Under the pieces are notes generated by a model that worked only from the letters and a program-made list of their open reading frames with translations, made no database searches and had not been told where the DNA came from. A DNA stretch of 58,443 nucleotides from a bacterium (lineage in GTDB: Bacteria > Actinomycetota > Acidimicrobiia > Spongiisociales > Spongiisociaceae): positions 1 to 58,443 of the forward strand of contig JAPOQZ010000170.1 of assembly GCA_026710435.1 (NCBI GenBank), read 5' to 3'. Positions 34,678 to 43,794 of this stretch are shown in pieces. The position numbers and the translations under genes were made by a program. How positions within the stretch are numbered: the first letter of the stretch is position 1; each line of letters begins with the position of its first letter.

Positions 34678-35431
34678 GGCGGACGGGAATGCCCGACCCT
34701 TCCATGACCCGCTTGATGTCGGCGATGTCCACTTCCCGGCGGTGGAAGATGGACGCCGCCAGGACCGCGGATGCTCCGGCTTCTACCGCCTCGACGAAGT
34801 GTTCGGGGCGGCCGGCGCCCCCCGATGCGATGACGGGTACATCGACTACCCCGGTGACGACCCGCAGCAGGTCGAGGTCGAAGCCGATGTTGGTGCCGTC
34901 GCGGTCCATCGACGTCAGCAGGATCTCTCCCGCTCCCCGGGCCACCCCCTCCTGCGCCCACTCGACCGCGTCGAGACCGGTGTCCTGGCGTCCTCCGGTT
35001 ATGAACACGTTCCACGACCCATCGGGCATGGCCTTGGCGTCGATGGCGAGGACCACGCATTGGGTACCGAATGAGGCAGCGCACTCGTCGAGCAGGTCGG
35101 GGCGCCGGACCGCGGCGGTGTTCAACGAGACCTTGTCCGCTCCCGCCCGCAGGACGGCGCGCATGTCGGCCGGCTCCCGTACCCCACCTCCCACGGTAAG
35201 GGGTACGAACACGTTCTCGGCCGTACGCCGGACCACGTCAAGCAGGGCCGGGCGACCCTCCGGGGAGGCGGCGATGTCCAGATACACGATCTCGTCCATT
35301 CCCTCCTCTGCGTACCGGGCGGCGAGATCCACGGGGTCACCCTCATCGGTGAGGTTGACGAAGTTGACGCCTTTGACGACCCGGCCGTGCTTTACATCGA
35401 GGCAAGCGATGACCCGGGCCCGGAGGCTCAT
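34670..35431 (-). CDS. hisF: Imidazole glycerol phosphate synthase cyclase subunit HisF
   Basis: TIM-barrel cyclase that receives ammonia from HisH and makes IGP and AICAR. It has 253 residues. Catalytic Asp11 is in [16 protein letters not shown] and the second Asp in [10 protein letters not shown]; phosphate-binding loops are [10 protein letters not shown] and [11 protein letters not shown]. It overlaps hisH by 4 bases. Confidence 0.96.
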   Translation of the reverse strand: MSLRARVIACLDVKHGRVVKGVNFVNLTDEGDPVDLAARYAEEGMDEIVYLDIAASPEGRPALLDVVRRTAENVFVPLTVGGGVREPADMRAVLRAGADKVSLNTAAVRRPDLLDECAASFGTQCVVLAIDAKAMPDGSWNVFITGGRQDTGLDAVEWAQEGVARGAGEILLTSMDRDGTNIGFDLDLLRVVTGVVDVPVIASGGAGRPEHFVEAVEAGASAVLAASIFHRREVDIADIKRVMEGSGIPVRHA

Positions 35432-36084
35432 GGTGAATCACCACCCACGGGATTTCGGGAGGAGGACTCCCGGACCTCGGCGACGAAGTTGGAGAGGACT
35501 TGGAGGCCGGACCGGCCGCTCCGCTCGGGATGGAACTGGACGCCCACTCGTGGACCGTTGCGAACCGCGGCGGCGAACGGGAGCGGGTAACGGGCGTAAG
35601 CGATGACGAGCGAGGGATCCTCCGGAACCGGCGCGTAGCTGTGAACGAAGTAGAACGTGGCGTCGGGTCCGATGTTCTCGAACAACCGGTCCGCGGCCGT
35701 ACCGTTACCGGGGAAGTGGAGGTCGTTCCAGCCGATGTGGGGGAGAAGCGGTGCACCCACGAGACGCCTCACGATGCCCGGGTCCATTCCGAGGCAGGGC
35801 CTTCCGTCCTCGTCGCTGCTGTCGAAGAACAACTGGAGGCCGACGCAGATCCCGAGGAGGGGCGCTTCCCATTCCTGGAGGGGCTCTACGAGTCCGGCTT
35901 CTGCGAGCCGGGCCATGGCCGTGCCGGGGACGCCTACCCCCGGAAGAACGATCGCCTCGATGCCCTCCAGGCCATCCGGTCCGGTGACCGGCCGGACCCG
36001 GCCCCCGGCCCGTTCGAGACCCTGGGCGATGGACACGAGGTTGCCCGCGCCGTGGTCGATAACACCGACCAGGGGTGGGCTCAC
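35428..36084 (-). CDS. hisH: Imidazole glycerol phosphate synthase glutaminase subunit HisH
   Basis: Class I glutamine amidotransferase supplying ammonia to HisF. It has 218 residues. The nucleophile Cys is in [13 protein letters not shown], the catalytic His and Glu in [10 protein letters not shown], and the oxyanion region is LPGVGVPG. The C-terminal ten or so residues are an extra Ser/Pro-rich tail. It overlaps hisB and hisF by 4 bases each. Confidence 0.95.
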   Translation of the reverse strand: MSPPLVGVIDHGAGNLVSIAQGLERAGGRVRPVTGPDGLEGIEAIVLPGVGVPGTAMARLAEAGLVEPLQEWEAPLLGICVGLQLFFDSSDEDGRPCLGMDPGIVRRLVGAPLLPHIGWNDLHFPGNGTAADRLFENIGPDATFYFVHSYAPVPEDPSLVIAYARYPLPFAAAVRNGPRVGVQFHPERSGRSGLQVLSNFVAEVRESSSRNPVGGDSP

Positions 36085-36683
36085 GGGCTACTCTCGCTCG
36101 AGGGGAGACCCTTGGTGGAGGGAACTCCCATCCTTCTCGGGTCAGGGGACACCGCGGCCCGCAGTGCCCTCGCCAAGGCCTTGAAGGCGGCCTCGGCAAC
36201 GTGGTGGTCGTTGCGACCGGTGGCGGCAAGGTGCAAGGTGATACCTGCGGTGCGGGCGAACGCCTCCAACGCGTGGGGGAGGTTCTGGGTGGTGAGGTTT
36301 CCGATGTAGGGGGTCGCCAGTTCCAGGGTGGCTACGCAGTAGGCCCGTCCACCCACGTCCACTGTCGCGTCGCCCAGCGCCTCGTCCATGGGGACCCGAG
36401 CCTGGCCGAAGCGGTGGATCCCGGTCCTGTCTCCCAGGGCTGCGGCCAGCGCCTCACCGAGGCATAGCGCGGTGTCTTCCACAGTGTGGTGATCGTCGAC
36501 TTCGATGTCGCCGTCCGTATTCACCACCAGGTCGAACAGCGCGTGGTGGGCGAGCGATGTGAGCAGATGATCGAAGAAGGGGATCCCGGTCCGGATCTCG
36601 GCGCGCCCGGATCCGTCGAGGTCGATCTCGACCGAAACCCTCGTCTCCTTGGTACTGCGCCGGCAGGTAGCGCTGCGTCCCAT
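36081..36683 (-). CDS. hisB: Imidazoleglycerol-phosphate dehydratase
   Basis: Manganese enzyme that dehydrates IGP to imidazole-acetol phosphate. It has 200 residues. Metal-binding motifs are GIPFFDHLLTSLAHH, DDHHTVEDTALCLG and RNDHHVAEAAFKALARALR. It is the single-domain form without the phosphatase fusion. It starts directly after the hisD stop. hisC, which normally separates hisD and hisB in Actinomycetota, is absent. Confidence 0.95.
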   Translation of the reverse strand: MGRSATCRRSTKETRVSVEIDLDGSGRAEIRTGIPFFDHLLTSLAHHALFDLVVNTDGDIEVDDHHTVEDTALCLGEALAAALGDRTGIHRFGQARVPMDEALGDATVDVGGRAYCVATLELATPYIGNLTTQNLPHALEAFARTAGITLHLAATGRNDHHVAEAAFKALARALRAAVSPDPRRMGVPSTKGLPSSESSP

Positions 36684-38054
36684 TCAAGCCTCCTCGCTGT
36701 TGCGGCAGTTGTGGGTGGATCTATTGCTGTCCGGCTCCCCGAACCGGACGGAGGCGGCCAGCCGGTGGGCGTCCAAGCCCTCGGCCGAGGCGAGTTCCTC
36801 AATGACGGGACGGATGGTCGACAGGCCGGCCCGGGACAGGGTCTGGACCTGCCGCCACGATCCGAAGTCCTCCACGCCCAGCGGTCCGTGGGCTCTTGCC
36901 AGACCCCCGGTGGGCAGGACGTGGTTGGCGCCGGTGGCGTAATCACCTGCCGATTCCGGTGACCAGCGACCCACGTAGATGGACCCGGCGTTCAACACCC
37001 GGTCCGCGTGTTCTGCAGCATCCTCGGTGAGTACCGACACGTGCTCGGCCGCATACGCGTTCGCGAACTCGATGGCCTCGTCGATAGTCCCGGCCACCAG
37101 GATCCGCCCGTGCGCGCCAAGTGCGGCCCTGAGGATGGCCCGCCGGGGGAGCAGGGGCATCAACCGCTCGATCGCCGCCTCGACTTCCTCGGCGAGACCC
37201 GGGTCCGTGGTGACGAGTACGGCAGGTGAATCCGGACCGTGCTCTGCCTGGCACAGGAGATCGATGGCCACCAGGCGCGCGTCCGCCGAGTTGTCGGCGA
37301 TCACCAGCACCTCGCTGGGTCCTGCCGGGAGGTCGATGGCGCAGGAGCCGTACACCTCGAGTTTGGCGGCGGTGACCCACGCATTTCCCGGTCCCACTAT
37401 CTTGTCCACCTTGTCGATCGTCTCGGTGCCGTAGGCGAGAGCCGCTACTGCTTGGGCGCCCCCCATGGCGTAGAACCGGTCCACCTGCAGGATCGCAGCA
37501 GCCGCCAGCAGGGTCGGATCGATGCGTCCAGCCTCGTCGCAAGGCGAGGCGACCACTATCTCGCCGACCCCGGCGACCTGCGCAGGCACCACGGTCATGA
37601 TCAGGCTGGACGGGTAGGAGGCCTTACCGCCGGGAACGTATGCGCCCACCTTGTGCAGCGGACTCCACCGGCGGTCGATCCGCACCCCGGGGCGGGTCTC
37701 GTGCCTGGAGTCGGTTGGCAACTGGGGAAGGTGGTAACGCCGTACGCTCTGGATTGCCGCCTCGAGGGCGGTACGCACTGCGGGTTCCAACGCTTCAACG
37801 GCGGCCGTGATCTCGTCCCGACCCACCCTTGGGTCGGGACGCCCCCCTCCGAAGGCGGCGTTCGCCTCCACCAGGGCCCGGTCTCCGCCCGTTTCGATGG
37901 TCCGGCAGATGGACGCCGCGCCACGGCGCACTTCGGGGTCGGGAACCGCGGAGCGGGATACCAGGTGGCGCAGGGCGCCTGGGTCGAGATCGGCCAGGTG
38001 GTCGACCCTGAGGAGTCCCGAGGTGTTGGCGGTGGTTTCCACGAGCGTGGTCAT
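36684..38054 (-). CDS. hisD: Histidinol dehydrogenase
   Basis: Last two oxidations of histidine synthesis, zinc- and NAD-dependent. It has 456 residues. Family features: HKVGAYVPGGKASYPSSL, the Gln/His zinc ligands of AEHGPDSPAVL, YAAEHV and FGSWRQ, and NHVLPTGGLAR. ATG 38054 overlaps the hisG stop (ATGA). The upstream frame extension to 38129 is read from hisG and rejected. Confidence 0.95.
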   Translation of the reverse strand: MTTLVETTANTSGLLRVDHLADLDPGALRHLVSRSAVPDPEVRRGAASICRTIETGGDRALVEANAAFGGGRPDPRVGRDEITAAVEALEPAVRTALEAAIQSVRRYHLPQLPTDSRHETRPGVRIDRRWSPLHKVGAYVPGGKASYPSSLIMTVVPAQVAGVGEIVVASPCDEAGRIDPTLLAAAAILQVDRFYAMGGAQAVAALAYGTETIDKVDKIVGPGNAWVTAAKLEVYGSCAIDLPAGPSEVLVIADNSADARLVAIDLLCQAEHGPDSPAVLVTTDPGLAEEVEAAIERLMPLLPRRAILRAALGAHGRILVAGTIDEAIEFANAYAAEHVSVLTEDAAEHADRVLNAGSIYVGRWSPESAGDYATGANHVLPTGGLARAHGPLGVEDFGSWRQVQTLSRAGLSTIRPVIEELASAEGLDAHRLAASVRFGEPDSNRSTHNCRNSEEA

Positions 38055-38920
38055 GGTACGAGTTGCCCGATGGGAAGCACCAGGATGTCGCGACCGCCGG
38101 CGGCTCTTAGCCGGGGCAGCAGGTTCCATACCTCGTCCCGTTCCACCACCGAGTGGATCGCCACCATCCCGTCCTCCGCGAGAGGGACGACGGTGGGCGC
38201 TTCGAGACCCGGGATGAGTTCGGTGATGTCTTGCAGGGTCTCCTCGGGAGCGTTGAGCAGCAGGTAGCGCCTGCGCCGACCGGCCAGGACCGATTCGATA
38301 GCGGTCGTGACCGTTTCGAATTCCATCCGGTTGCTCAGATCGGACGATCGCCCGACGAGCACCGCCTCGCTGCTCAGGACGGGCAGCACCGGGCGGAGCC
38401 CGTTGACCAGCATGGTGCTCCCGGTGGATACGAGATCGGCAACCGCGTCGGCCACTCCCAGCTTGGGGGCCACCTCGACGGAGCCCCGGAGCCGGACGAT
38501 ATCGACCGTCACCCCGTGCCGTGCGAAGAACTGCTCGGTCAGGTTGGGGTGGGAGGTAGCGATTCTCAGGCCGCAGAAGTCCTCGGGGCGATCGCGAGCG
38601 GCGTCGGCGGGAACCGCGACGGTGAGTTCACAGCGCCCGAATCCGAGCCGGAGGAGGACCCGGACTCTGTTGCACTTGGTGCCCGACTCCTCGATCAGAT
38701 CCAGGCCGGAGATGCCGAGGTCCGCCACCCCGTCTGTGACCAGTTCAACGACGTCCTCCGTCCGGACGAACAGAAGCTCGATAGCGGCGTTCCTGACGCT
38801 CACCGAGAGGGCTCTGTCCGTCTGCTCGAAGCTGAGCCCGGCCTCCCGCAGCAACCTCAGGGCAGGATCGCGCAAACGGCCCTTGTTGGGTAGCGCCAGG
38901 CGCAGGAAGCTCTCACGCAT
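38051..38920 (-). CDS. hisG: ATP phosphoribosyltransferase, long form
   Basis: Committed first step of histidine synthesis. It has 289 residues, the long form with its own C-terminal regulatory domain (about 210-289), so HisZ is not needed and histidine feedback inhibition is expected. Features: LALPNKGRLRDPAL at the N-terminus, DLGISGLDLIEE and the PRPP loop LVSTGSTMLVNGL. ATG 38920 overlaps the regulator gene by 8 bases. Confidence 0.95.
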   Translation of the reverse strand: MRESFLRLALPNKGRLRDPALRLLREAGLSFEQTDRALSVSVRNAAIELLFVRTEDVVELVTDGVADLGISGLDLIEESGTKCNRVRVLLRLGFGRCELTVAVPADAARDRPEDFCGLRIATSHPNLTEQFFARHGVTVDIVRLRGSVEVAPKLGVADAVADLVSTGSTMLVNGLRPVLPVLSSEAVLVGRSSDLSNRMEFETVTTAIESVLAGRRRRYLLLNAPEETLQDITELIPGLEAPTVVPLAEDGMVAIHSVVERDEVWNLLPRLRAAGGRDILVLPIGQLVP

Positions 38921-39224
38921 CGGGTTCTCGCCGCATCCGGTCCAGGGCCAGCCGGTAGCCCCCCATGCCATGACGCCGCCACTCGTTGACCCGTCCGATC
39001 GTCGTAGTTGAGATGCCGGTCTGCTCGGACACCTCCCGGTAGGGCATGCCTGCTTCCAGCAAGGTTGCAACCGTCCACCTGCTGGAGAGTTCCCCAATCT
39101 CGCTGCGCGTGCAGAGGTCGCGTAGGAAGAGGGCTATCTCGTCCGCCGTTCTCAACGTGAGGATGGCGTCGCATAGCGCGTCGAGTTCCTCGGTTCTCCA
39201 GCCGGCTGGCCGGGCGGTGTTCAT
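38913..39224 (-). CDS. YerC/YecD-type TrpR-like regulator of the his operon
   Basis: 103-residue DNA-binding protein of the TrpR/YerC/YecD family. The TrpR-like core is DAILTLRTADEIALFLRDLC and IGELSSRWTVATLLEAGMPY, followed by a helix-turn-helix YREVSEQTGISTTTIGRVNEW. The family often sits beside hisG; in the Gram-positives examined it represses histidine genes with histidine as signal (known of the family, inferred here). It overlaps hisG by 8 bases, so it leads the his transcript. A 16-bp palindrome lies 49 bases upstream of its start. Confidence 0.88.
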   Translation of the reverse strand: MNTARPAGWRTEELDALCDAILTLRTADEIALFLRDLCTRSEIGELSSRWTVATLLEAGMPYREVSEQTGISTTTIGRVNEWRRHGMGGYRLALDRMRREPDA

Positions 39225-39273
39225 CGGGCTTCCCCCTCTCGAGCCTGCATCCGGTCGGGACTGGCGCCCACCA

Positions 39274-39289
39274 TGTTAACATGTTAACA
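39274..39289. promoter_or_regulatory. Palindromic operator candidate of the his operon
   Basis: TGTTAACATGTTAACA is a perfect 16-bp palindrome made of two half-sites GTTAAC; as a direct repeat it reads ATGTTAAC twice. It is strikingly AT-rich against the surrounding sequence and lies in the short region between the TrpR-like gene and the oppositely directed tRNA-Leu. Its location is right for autorepression of the regulator and the his genes. Confidence 0.65.
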
Positions 39290-39382
39290 CATCTGTACAC
39301 GTCGGCGGTTGTGCTTGGAGCATGGATCGCCGGACGGTCCTGTTACGACGGTGGGCTACTGTTGGGCAACCGACGCGGTCCG

Positions 39383-39464
39383 GCGGGTGTGGCGGAACGG
39401 TAGACGCGCCAGGTTTAGGTCCTGGTGGGCAATGCCCGTGGGGGTTCGAGTCCCTCCACCCGCA
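39383..39464 (+). tRNA. tRNA-Leu (anticodon TAG)
   Basis: Acceptor stem GCGGGTG / CACCCGC closes; the anticodon arm CCAGG-TTTAGGT-CCTGG gives anticodon TAG; a long variable arm (TGGGCAATGCCCG) marks a class II tRNA; the T-arm is GGGGGTTCGAGTCCCTC. CCA is not encoded. It is separated from the other tRNA genes by the minus-strand lipoprotein gene. Confidence 0.95.
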
Positions 39465-39492
39465 CCGGTAGCCCGGTGTCCGAGCGCACCTT

Positions 39493-41133
39493 CTACTGGT
39501 AGGAGACGAAGACCGGTACCGGAGTCAGTTCGAGTACTTGGGCCGGGGTGGCGGTCGGGGAGTCCTCGTCGTAGAAGTTCTTCCATCCCCAACGGAACCC
39601 CAGGTCCTCGGTCTCCCTGGTGAGAACGTCCCAGGTGTTGTACTTCGCTCCGAGGGATCCCTGCCCGTCCATCTGGATGACCACCGCCAGTTCGTCAGGC
39701 GTCTCGATCCGGTCCCGGTTGGTGATCATCGAGAAGCGGAACTGATGCACGATGAACAGCTTCTGGGGAAGTACCTCCTCGCGAACGATCTCTGCCAGCC
39801 ATCTGACCACTTCGTTGATCTCGGCGGCGTCCACCGTCCCGATCTGGCGGAGATGGACCTCGTCGGGCTTCAGCCGCCACTCGGGGTCGAGGGCCAGACC
39901 GACATGGGGCAGGCGCAGGAACTCCTCGTATATCTTGGCCTGGGTGAGGAAGTGGGTCCGCCCCGGCTGGAGGTCGAGCACCACGTATACGTCGTTGGCG
40001 GCCGCCGCCTCGATCCACGGGCGGATCACATCGAGAGTGGTCTCGGCCGAATAGTCCCCGTCCCGGCCCGGACCTGCCGACGCCACGGTGGCGATTATCT
40101 CGAAGGTGGGAAGCACCCTCGCCCCGTCCGCACCGTATCCGGCTGCCACTCTTCCCAATCGCTCGATTCCTCCCTCGGGATCCTGCTCTCCTAGGACGCC
40201 CAACCTGGATGTGACGGGGTGGCCGTAGAAGGCCACCAGACGTCTCGGGGCCGAGTCGGGGAACATCATGATTCCCCCTCCTGGAATTTCCACACCCTTC
40301 TGCAACACCTCCAGCTGCCAACTCACCTCGTCCCCGAACACCGAGAGCACCTCCACCGAAGCGGCTCCGGAGATCAGATCCAACGTCCCGTCCCCGGAAG
40401 TGCTGGTGTCAGGATCCAGGACGACGAGCCCGATACCGAGATCGGTGGCAGCGACCTGCAATGGGACCACCGGGGCGGCCGGTGCCACCAGCCAGAGGTG
40501 TTCGTAGGCGGAGGGATCATGGGGAACCGTAGCCTCGGGGTCGATGTCGAGCACGGTCACCAGGTGGTCGAACAGCGTCGAATGTATGTCAGGGCCGAAT
40601 CCGGAGGTGACCACCCTATCCGGCTCCAAGCGTCTGAGTTCGCTGACCAGGCTACCGCTGAACCATTCGCCTACCAGCAGCAACGGGCCGTTCAGGTCGG
40701 AGGCTGCCACAGTTGCCACCGCCGCCGGATTGCTCGCCGGGGCGAGTCCCACTTCGATGGCGCACGGATAGACAACTCTCGACAACTCGATCGCGGCGCG
40801 CACCGGGTCAGCCTCGGTGAGCCGGAAGTCAGCCGGCGCGGAGGGGGTGCAATCACGGGACGCCAGTGTCGTGGTCGTGGTGCTTGACGGCTGCACTGTC
40901 GTGGTTCGGGGAACTGTGGTGGTGGAGGGTTCCACAGTCGCAGAGGTCGGCGCCGGGTCCGGGGCGGCCTGTGTCGCGGGCGGGACGGTCGAGGTGGGAA
41001 CGCTCGTCGCCGCGGCCTCGGTGGTATCGCCCGAGATAGCGGAATTCGAGCAGGAGATAACCAGGACCAGCATCCCCAGCGAGGCCACTATCGGTCGGCG
41101 GGTCACCGACCCGGGCGTGGTCACGTTCGTCAA
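39493..41133 (-). CDS. Large lipoprotein of unknown function
   Basis: 546 residues. Signal peptide with lipobox VISC (Cys28), then a Thr/Pro/Ser/Ala-rich linker to about residue 93, which spans the cell wall. The first folded region (about 95-265) contains VVTSGFGPDIHSTLFDHLV and resembles the alpha/beta repeats of cell-wall-binding (CWB2) proteins. The second (about 270-546) starts with LVAFYGHPVTSRLGVLGEQ and has TIM-barrel-like features (TFEIIATVASAG, VYVVLDLQPGR, VGLALDPEWR), perhaps a sugar-acting fold; no catalytic residues are assigned. The TTG start at 41133 is preceded by AGGAGGGTGA. Two tRNA genes flank it. Confidence 0.75.
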   Translation of the reverse strand: MTNVTTPGSVTRRPIVASLGMLVLVISCSNSAISGDTTEAAATSVPTSTVPPATQAAPDPAPTSATVEPSTTTVPRTTTVQPSSTTTTTLASRDCTPSAPADFRLTEADPVRAAIELSRVVYPCAIEVGLAPASNPAAVATVAASDLNGPLLLVGEWFSGSLVSELRRLEPDRVVTSGFGPDIHSTLFDHLVTVLDIDPEATVPHDPSAYEHLWLVAPAAPVVPLQVAATDLGIGLVVLDPDTSTSGDGTLDLISGAASVEVLSVFGDEVSWQLEVLQKGVEIPGGGIMMFPDSAPRRLVAFYGHPVTSRLGVLGEQDPEGGIERLGRVAAGYGADGARVLPTFEIIATVASAGPGRDGDYSAETTLDVIRPWIEAAAANDVYVVLDLQPGRTHFLTQAKIYEEFLRLPHVGLALDPEWRLKPDEVHLRQIGTVDAAEINEVVRWLAEIVREEVLPQKLFIVHQFRFSMITNRDRIETPDELAVVIQMDGQGSLGAKYNTWDVLTRETEDLGFRWGWKNFYDEDSPTATPAQVLELTPVPVFVSYQ

Positions 41134-41158
41134 TCACCCTCCTACAATGAGGTCCGAG

Positions 41159-41232
41159 CGGGCTGTGGCGCAGCTTGGCAGCGCGCCTGCTTTGGGAGCA
41201 GGAGGTCGTCGGTTCGAATCCGACCAGCCCGA
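41159..41232 (+). tRNA. tRNA-Pro (anticodon TGG)
   Basis: Acceptor stem CGGGCTG / CAGCCCG; D-arm GGCGCAGCTTGGCAGCGC; anticodon arm CCTGC-TTTGGGA-GCAGG; T-arm GTCGGTTCGAATCCGAC. No encoded CCA. It starts just upstream of, and is divergent from, the lipoprotein gene. Confidence 0.96.
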
Positions 41233-41342
41233 CCCCCGCCGCGGGAACCCGGTTGAACCCTAGACCTGTTCTGCGGCGGCGCCGGTGATTTCCGTGCTCG
41301 GTATCCGGTTTTGCGGCTCCCCCATCCGGAGAGTCGGTCGGG

Positions 41343-41371
41343 TTCATAGATGGACAGCCGGTATGTAGTAT
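41343..41371 (+). promoter_or_regulatory. Promoter of the tRNA-Gly/Arg/His run
   Basis: TTCATA (41343-41348), a 17-base spacer, then TAGTAT (41366-41371), ending 11 bases before the mature 5' end of tRNA-Gly. Each box matches the housekeeping consensus at about four of six bases. Confidence 0.45.
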
Positions 41372-41382
41372 GGACCGAACCG

Positions 41383-41454
<72 letters not shown>

Positions 41455-41498
41455 CGCGGAGAAGTCCGGACCGTAAGGCTACGCCCGGGTGGCGATCA

Positions 41499-41571
41499 GC
41501 CCCCGTAGCTCAGAGGACAGAGCAGGAGCCTTCTAAGCTCTTGGTCGGAGGTTCGAATCCTTCCGGGGGCG
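41499..41571 (+). tRNA. tRNA-Arg (anticodon TCT)
   Basis: Acceptor stem GCCCCCG / CGGGGGC; anticodon arm GGAGC-CTTCTAA-GCTCT with one G-T pair; T-arm GGAGGTTCGAATCCTTC. No encoded CCA. It reads the rare AGA codon in this GC-rich genome. Confidence 0.95.
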
Positions 41572-41623
41572 CCGCCTCGGTTCCCCAACGATCGAGGCCG
41601 GTCCAGGGTTGACCCGCGGTCAT

Positions 41624-41699
41624 GGTGACCGTAGCTCAGCTTGGTTAGAGCGCCTGGTTGTGGTCCAGGAGGTCGGGGGTTCAAGTCCCCTCGGTCACC
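41624..41699 (+). tRNA. tRNA-His (anticodon GTG)
   Basis: Acceptor stem GTGACCG / CGGTCAC plus the extra G at position -1 typical of tRNA-His, paired to C73; anticodon arm CCTGG-TTGTGGT-CCAGG; T-arm CGGGGGTTCAAGTCCCCT. No encoded CCA. It lies 57 bases before tig. Confidence 0.96.
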
Positions 41700-41756
41700 C
41701 CGGTGCCCTGTCGGCTGGCACCAGCGACTTTCCCGACCCGACCATCGAGGAGTGCA

Positions 41757-43133
41757 GTGTCCGTCACCGTCACCGAGTTGAGTGCGTTCGAGCGACGTCT
41801 CACCATTCGCTTCCATAGATTGCGCCTGGATCGCGCCGAGACGCGGGCTGCGCGCCGACTCTCACGAGACATCGACATCAATGGGTTCCGCCGCGGCAAG
41901 GCCCCAAGGCGCCTGGTCGAAAGAATCGTCGGAAGGCAGCGGATCCGTGGCGAGGCCATCGAGGATCTGCTCGGGGACCGGCTTCCGTCCGCCCTCATGG
42001 ACGCAGAACTGGTCCCGGCCACCAACCCCTCCGTGGACGATGCACGCGAGGTCGACGGAGGGCTGGAAGTCGATGTCCGGGTAAGCCTCTGGCCCACGCT
42101 CGAATTCCCGCCGGATTACGTGGGACGCCGCATCGAAGTGAGTCAGGAGGCCTACGAGGTTGACGAGGATCTCATCGAGGCCGAGATGAACCACAACCGT
42201 GAGCAGTTCGCCGAACTGGAGACGGTGGAACGGGCCTCGATGGGGGGCGACTACGTCGCGATCGACCTCCACGTTTCGCGCAACGGCCAACCCGTGGAAC
42301 CCGTCTCCATCTCGGACTACATGTACGAGGTGGGATCCGAAGGTTTCCTGGACGGTCTCGGCGAGGAGTTGGCGGGTCGGTCCGCGGGCGACATCGTCGG
42401 ATTCGCGAGCGCGCTCCGTTTCGAGGCGGGCGGCTTGGAGGCCGGAACTCCGGTCGACGTCCGGGTGCTGGTCAAGGAGGTGAAGGAGCGGCGGCTCCCC
42501 GAACTCAACGACGAGTGGGTTTATGACTTCACCGAGTTCGACACGGTCGAGGAACTGCGCGAAGCGGTCATCAGCGAGTTGGAGTCCTCCCGACTCTCCA
42601 CCCTCAGGCGCGAGTTCAGCAACAAGCTCATCGCCGACCTCGTCGGGGAGATGCAAGTGGACATCCCGCCCGCGGTCATCGACGCGGATGCCGCCCGCCA
42701 GTTCGATCAGTTCTGTCGGAGGCTGGACGAAGGTGGTATCGACTTCGAGGAGTACCTGGAAGCCGTCGACCAGGACCGGGAAGCCCTTTTCGGCCGATTC
42801 CGTGAAGAGGCCGCACAGCAGATACGAACCCGCGTGCTGCTCGACTCGGTGGCGGCCGGCGCCGAACTGGAAGTCGAGGAACACGAACTCGCTCGAGCCT
42901 ACGAGGACATGGCGGAGCAGTTCGAGGGGACCGGACAGCAGCTCGCGAAGCGGCTGGCCGGCAGTGTCCAGGAAATGGCTCTGGTGGGTGATATCCTGAG
43001 ATTGAAGGCCCTTGACACATTGATGAGGGGCGCGGTGGCCGCGGATCGGCACGGCAACGTGCTCGACCTCCGGTTTGATCCTCCCGCCGGGGACGATATC
43101 GTGGAAGCCGAGATCGAACTAGGAGACCAGTGA
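41757..43133 (+). CDS. tig: Trigger factor
   Basis: Ribosome-associated chaperone for nascent chains. It has 458 residues. The ribosome-docking signature is [14 protein letters not shown] near residue 40; the FKBP-like middle domain is recognisable by position (about 150-235) but has few canonical active-site residues; the long helical C-terminal domain follows. GTG 41757 is preceded by GAGGAG and gives the family start [16 protein letters not shown]. The open frame upstream runs into tRNA-His and is rejected. The last codons overlap clpP (GTGA). Confidence 0.93.
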   Translation: MSVTVTELSAFERRLTIRFHRLRLDRAETRAARRLSRDIDINGFRRGKAPRRLVERIVGRQRIRGEAIEDLLGDRLPSALMDAELVPATNPSVDDAREVDGGLEVDVRVSLWPTLEFPPDYVGRRIEVSQEAYEVDEDLIEAEMNHNREQFAELETVERASMGGDYVAIDLHVSRNGQPVEPVSISDYMYEVGSEGFLDGLGEELAGRSAGDIVGFASALRFEAGGLEAGTPVDVRVLVKEVKERRLPELNDEWVYDFTEFDTVEELREAVISELESSRLSTLRREFSNKLIADLVGEMQVDIPPAVIDADAARQFDQFCRRLDEGGIDFEEYLEAVDQDREALFGRFREEAAQQIRTRVLLDSVAAGAELEVEEHELARAYEDMAEQFEGTGQQLAKRLAGSVQEMALVGDILRLKALDTLMRGAVAADRHGNVLDLRFDPPAGDDIVEAEIELGDQ

Positions 43134-43792
43134 TCGGAAGTCAACCATCCTTGCCCGCGGTCGGTAGCGGTTTCTCCCCTGCCAACTACCTGGTGCCGAC
43201 CGTGGTGGAATCCACCAGCCGGGGTGAGCGCGCCTTCGATATCTATTCGCGCCTGCTCAAGGATCGGATCATCTTCCTGGGGACGCCGATAGATGATGCA
43301 GTTGCCAACCTGGTGATGGCTCAACTCCTCCATCTGGAGTCCGAGGATCCCGACCGGGACGTGAACCTCTACATAAACTCGCCGGGCGGCGAGATCACCA
43401 GCCTGTTCGCGATCTACGACACCATCCAGTACATCAAGCCCGATGTGAGCACCGTCTGCATGGGGATGGCCGCCTCGGCTGCAGCCGTCATCCTGGCGGG
43501 CGGCGCCAAGGGCAAGCGGTTCGCTCTTCCCCACGCCCGGGTGATGCTCCACCAACCGCATGGGGGCGCCCAGGGCCAGGCTGCGGACATCGAGATACAG
43601 GCCCGGCTCATCATTCAGATGCGCGAGCAACTCAACCAGATACTCGCCCACCACACCGGTCAGGACTACGAGAAGGTGGCCAGCGATACCGACCGCGACT
43701 TCTGGATGCTGGCCGATCAAGCCGTCGACTACGGCATAGTCGACGATGTTCTCGCGCGCCGTGAACTCGCCGCGGTGTCTGACGAGTACTGA
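43130..43792 (+). CDS. clpP: ATP-dependent Clp protease proteolytic subunit
   Basis: Serine protease core of the Clp machine. It has 220 residues, including an N-terminal extension of about 25. The catalytic triad is Ser116 in [11 protein letters not shown], His141 in MLHQPHGG and the Asp of the DTDRD segment (186-190). The more common GQAASMGA is here GMAASAAA, a conservative change. The GTG start overlaps the tig stop, and clpX begins 2 bases after it. Confidence 0.95.
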   Translation: MIGSQPSLPAVGSGFSPANYLVPTVVESTSRGERAFDIYSRLLKDRIIFLGTPIDDAVANLVMAQLLHLESEDPDRDVNLYINSPGGEITSLFAIYDTIQYIKPDVSTVCMGMAASAAAVILAGGAKGKRFALPHARVMLHQPHGGAQGQAADIEIQARLIIQMREQLNQILAHHTGQDYEKVASDTDRDFWMLADQAVDYGIVDDVLARRELAAVSDEY

Positions 43793-43794
43793 AG

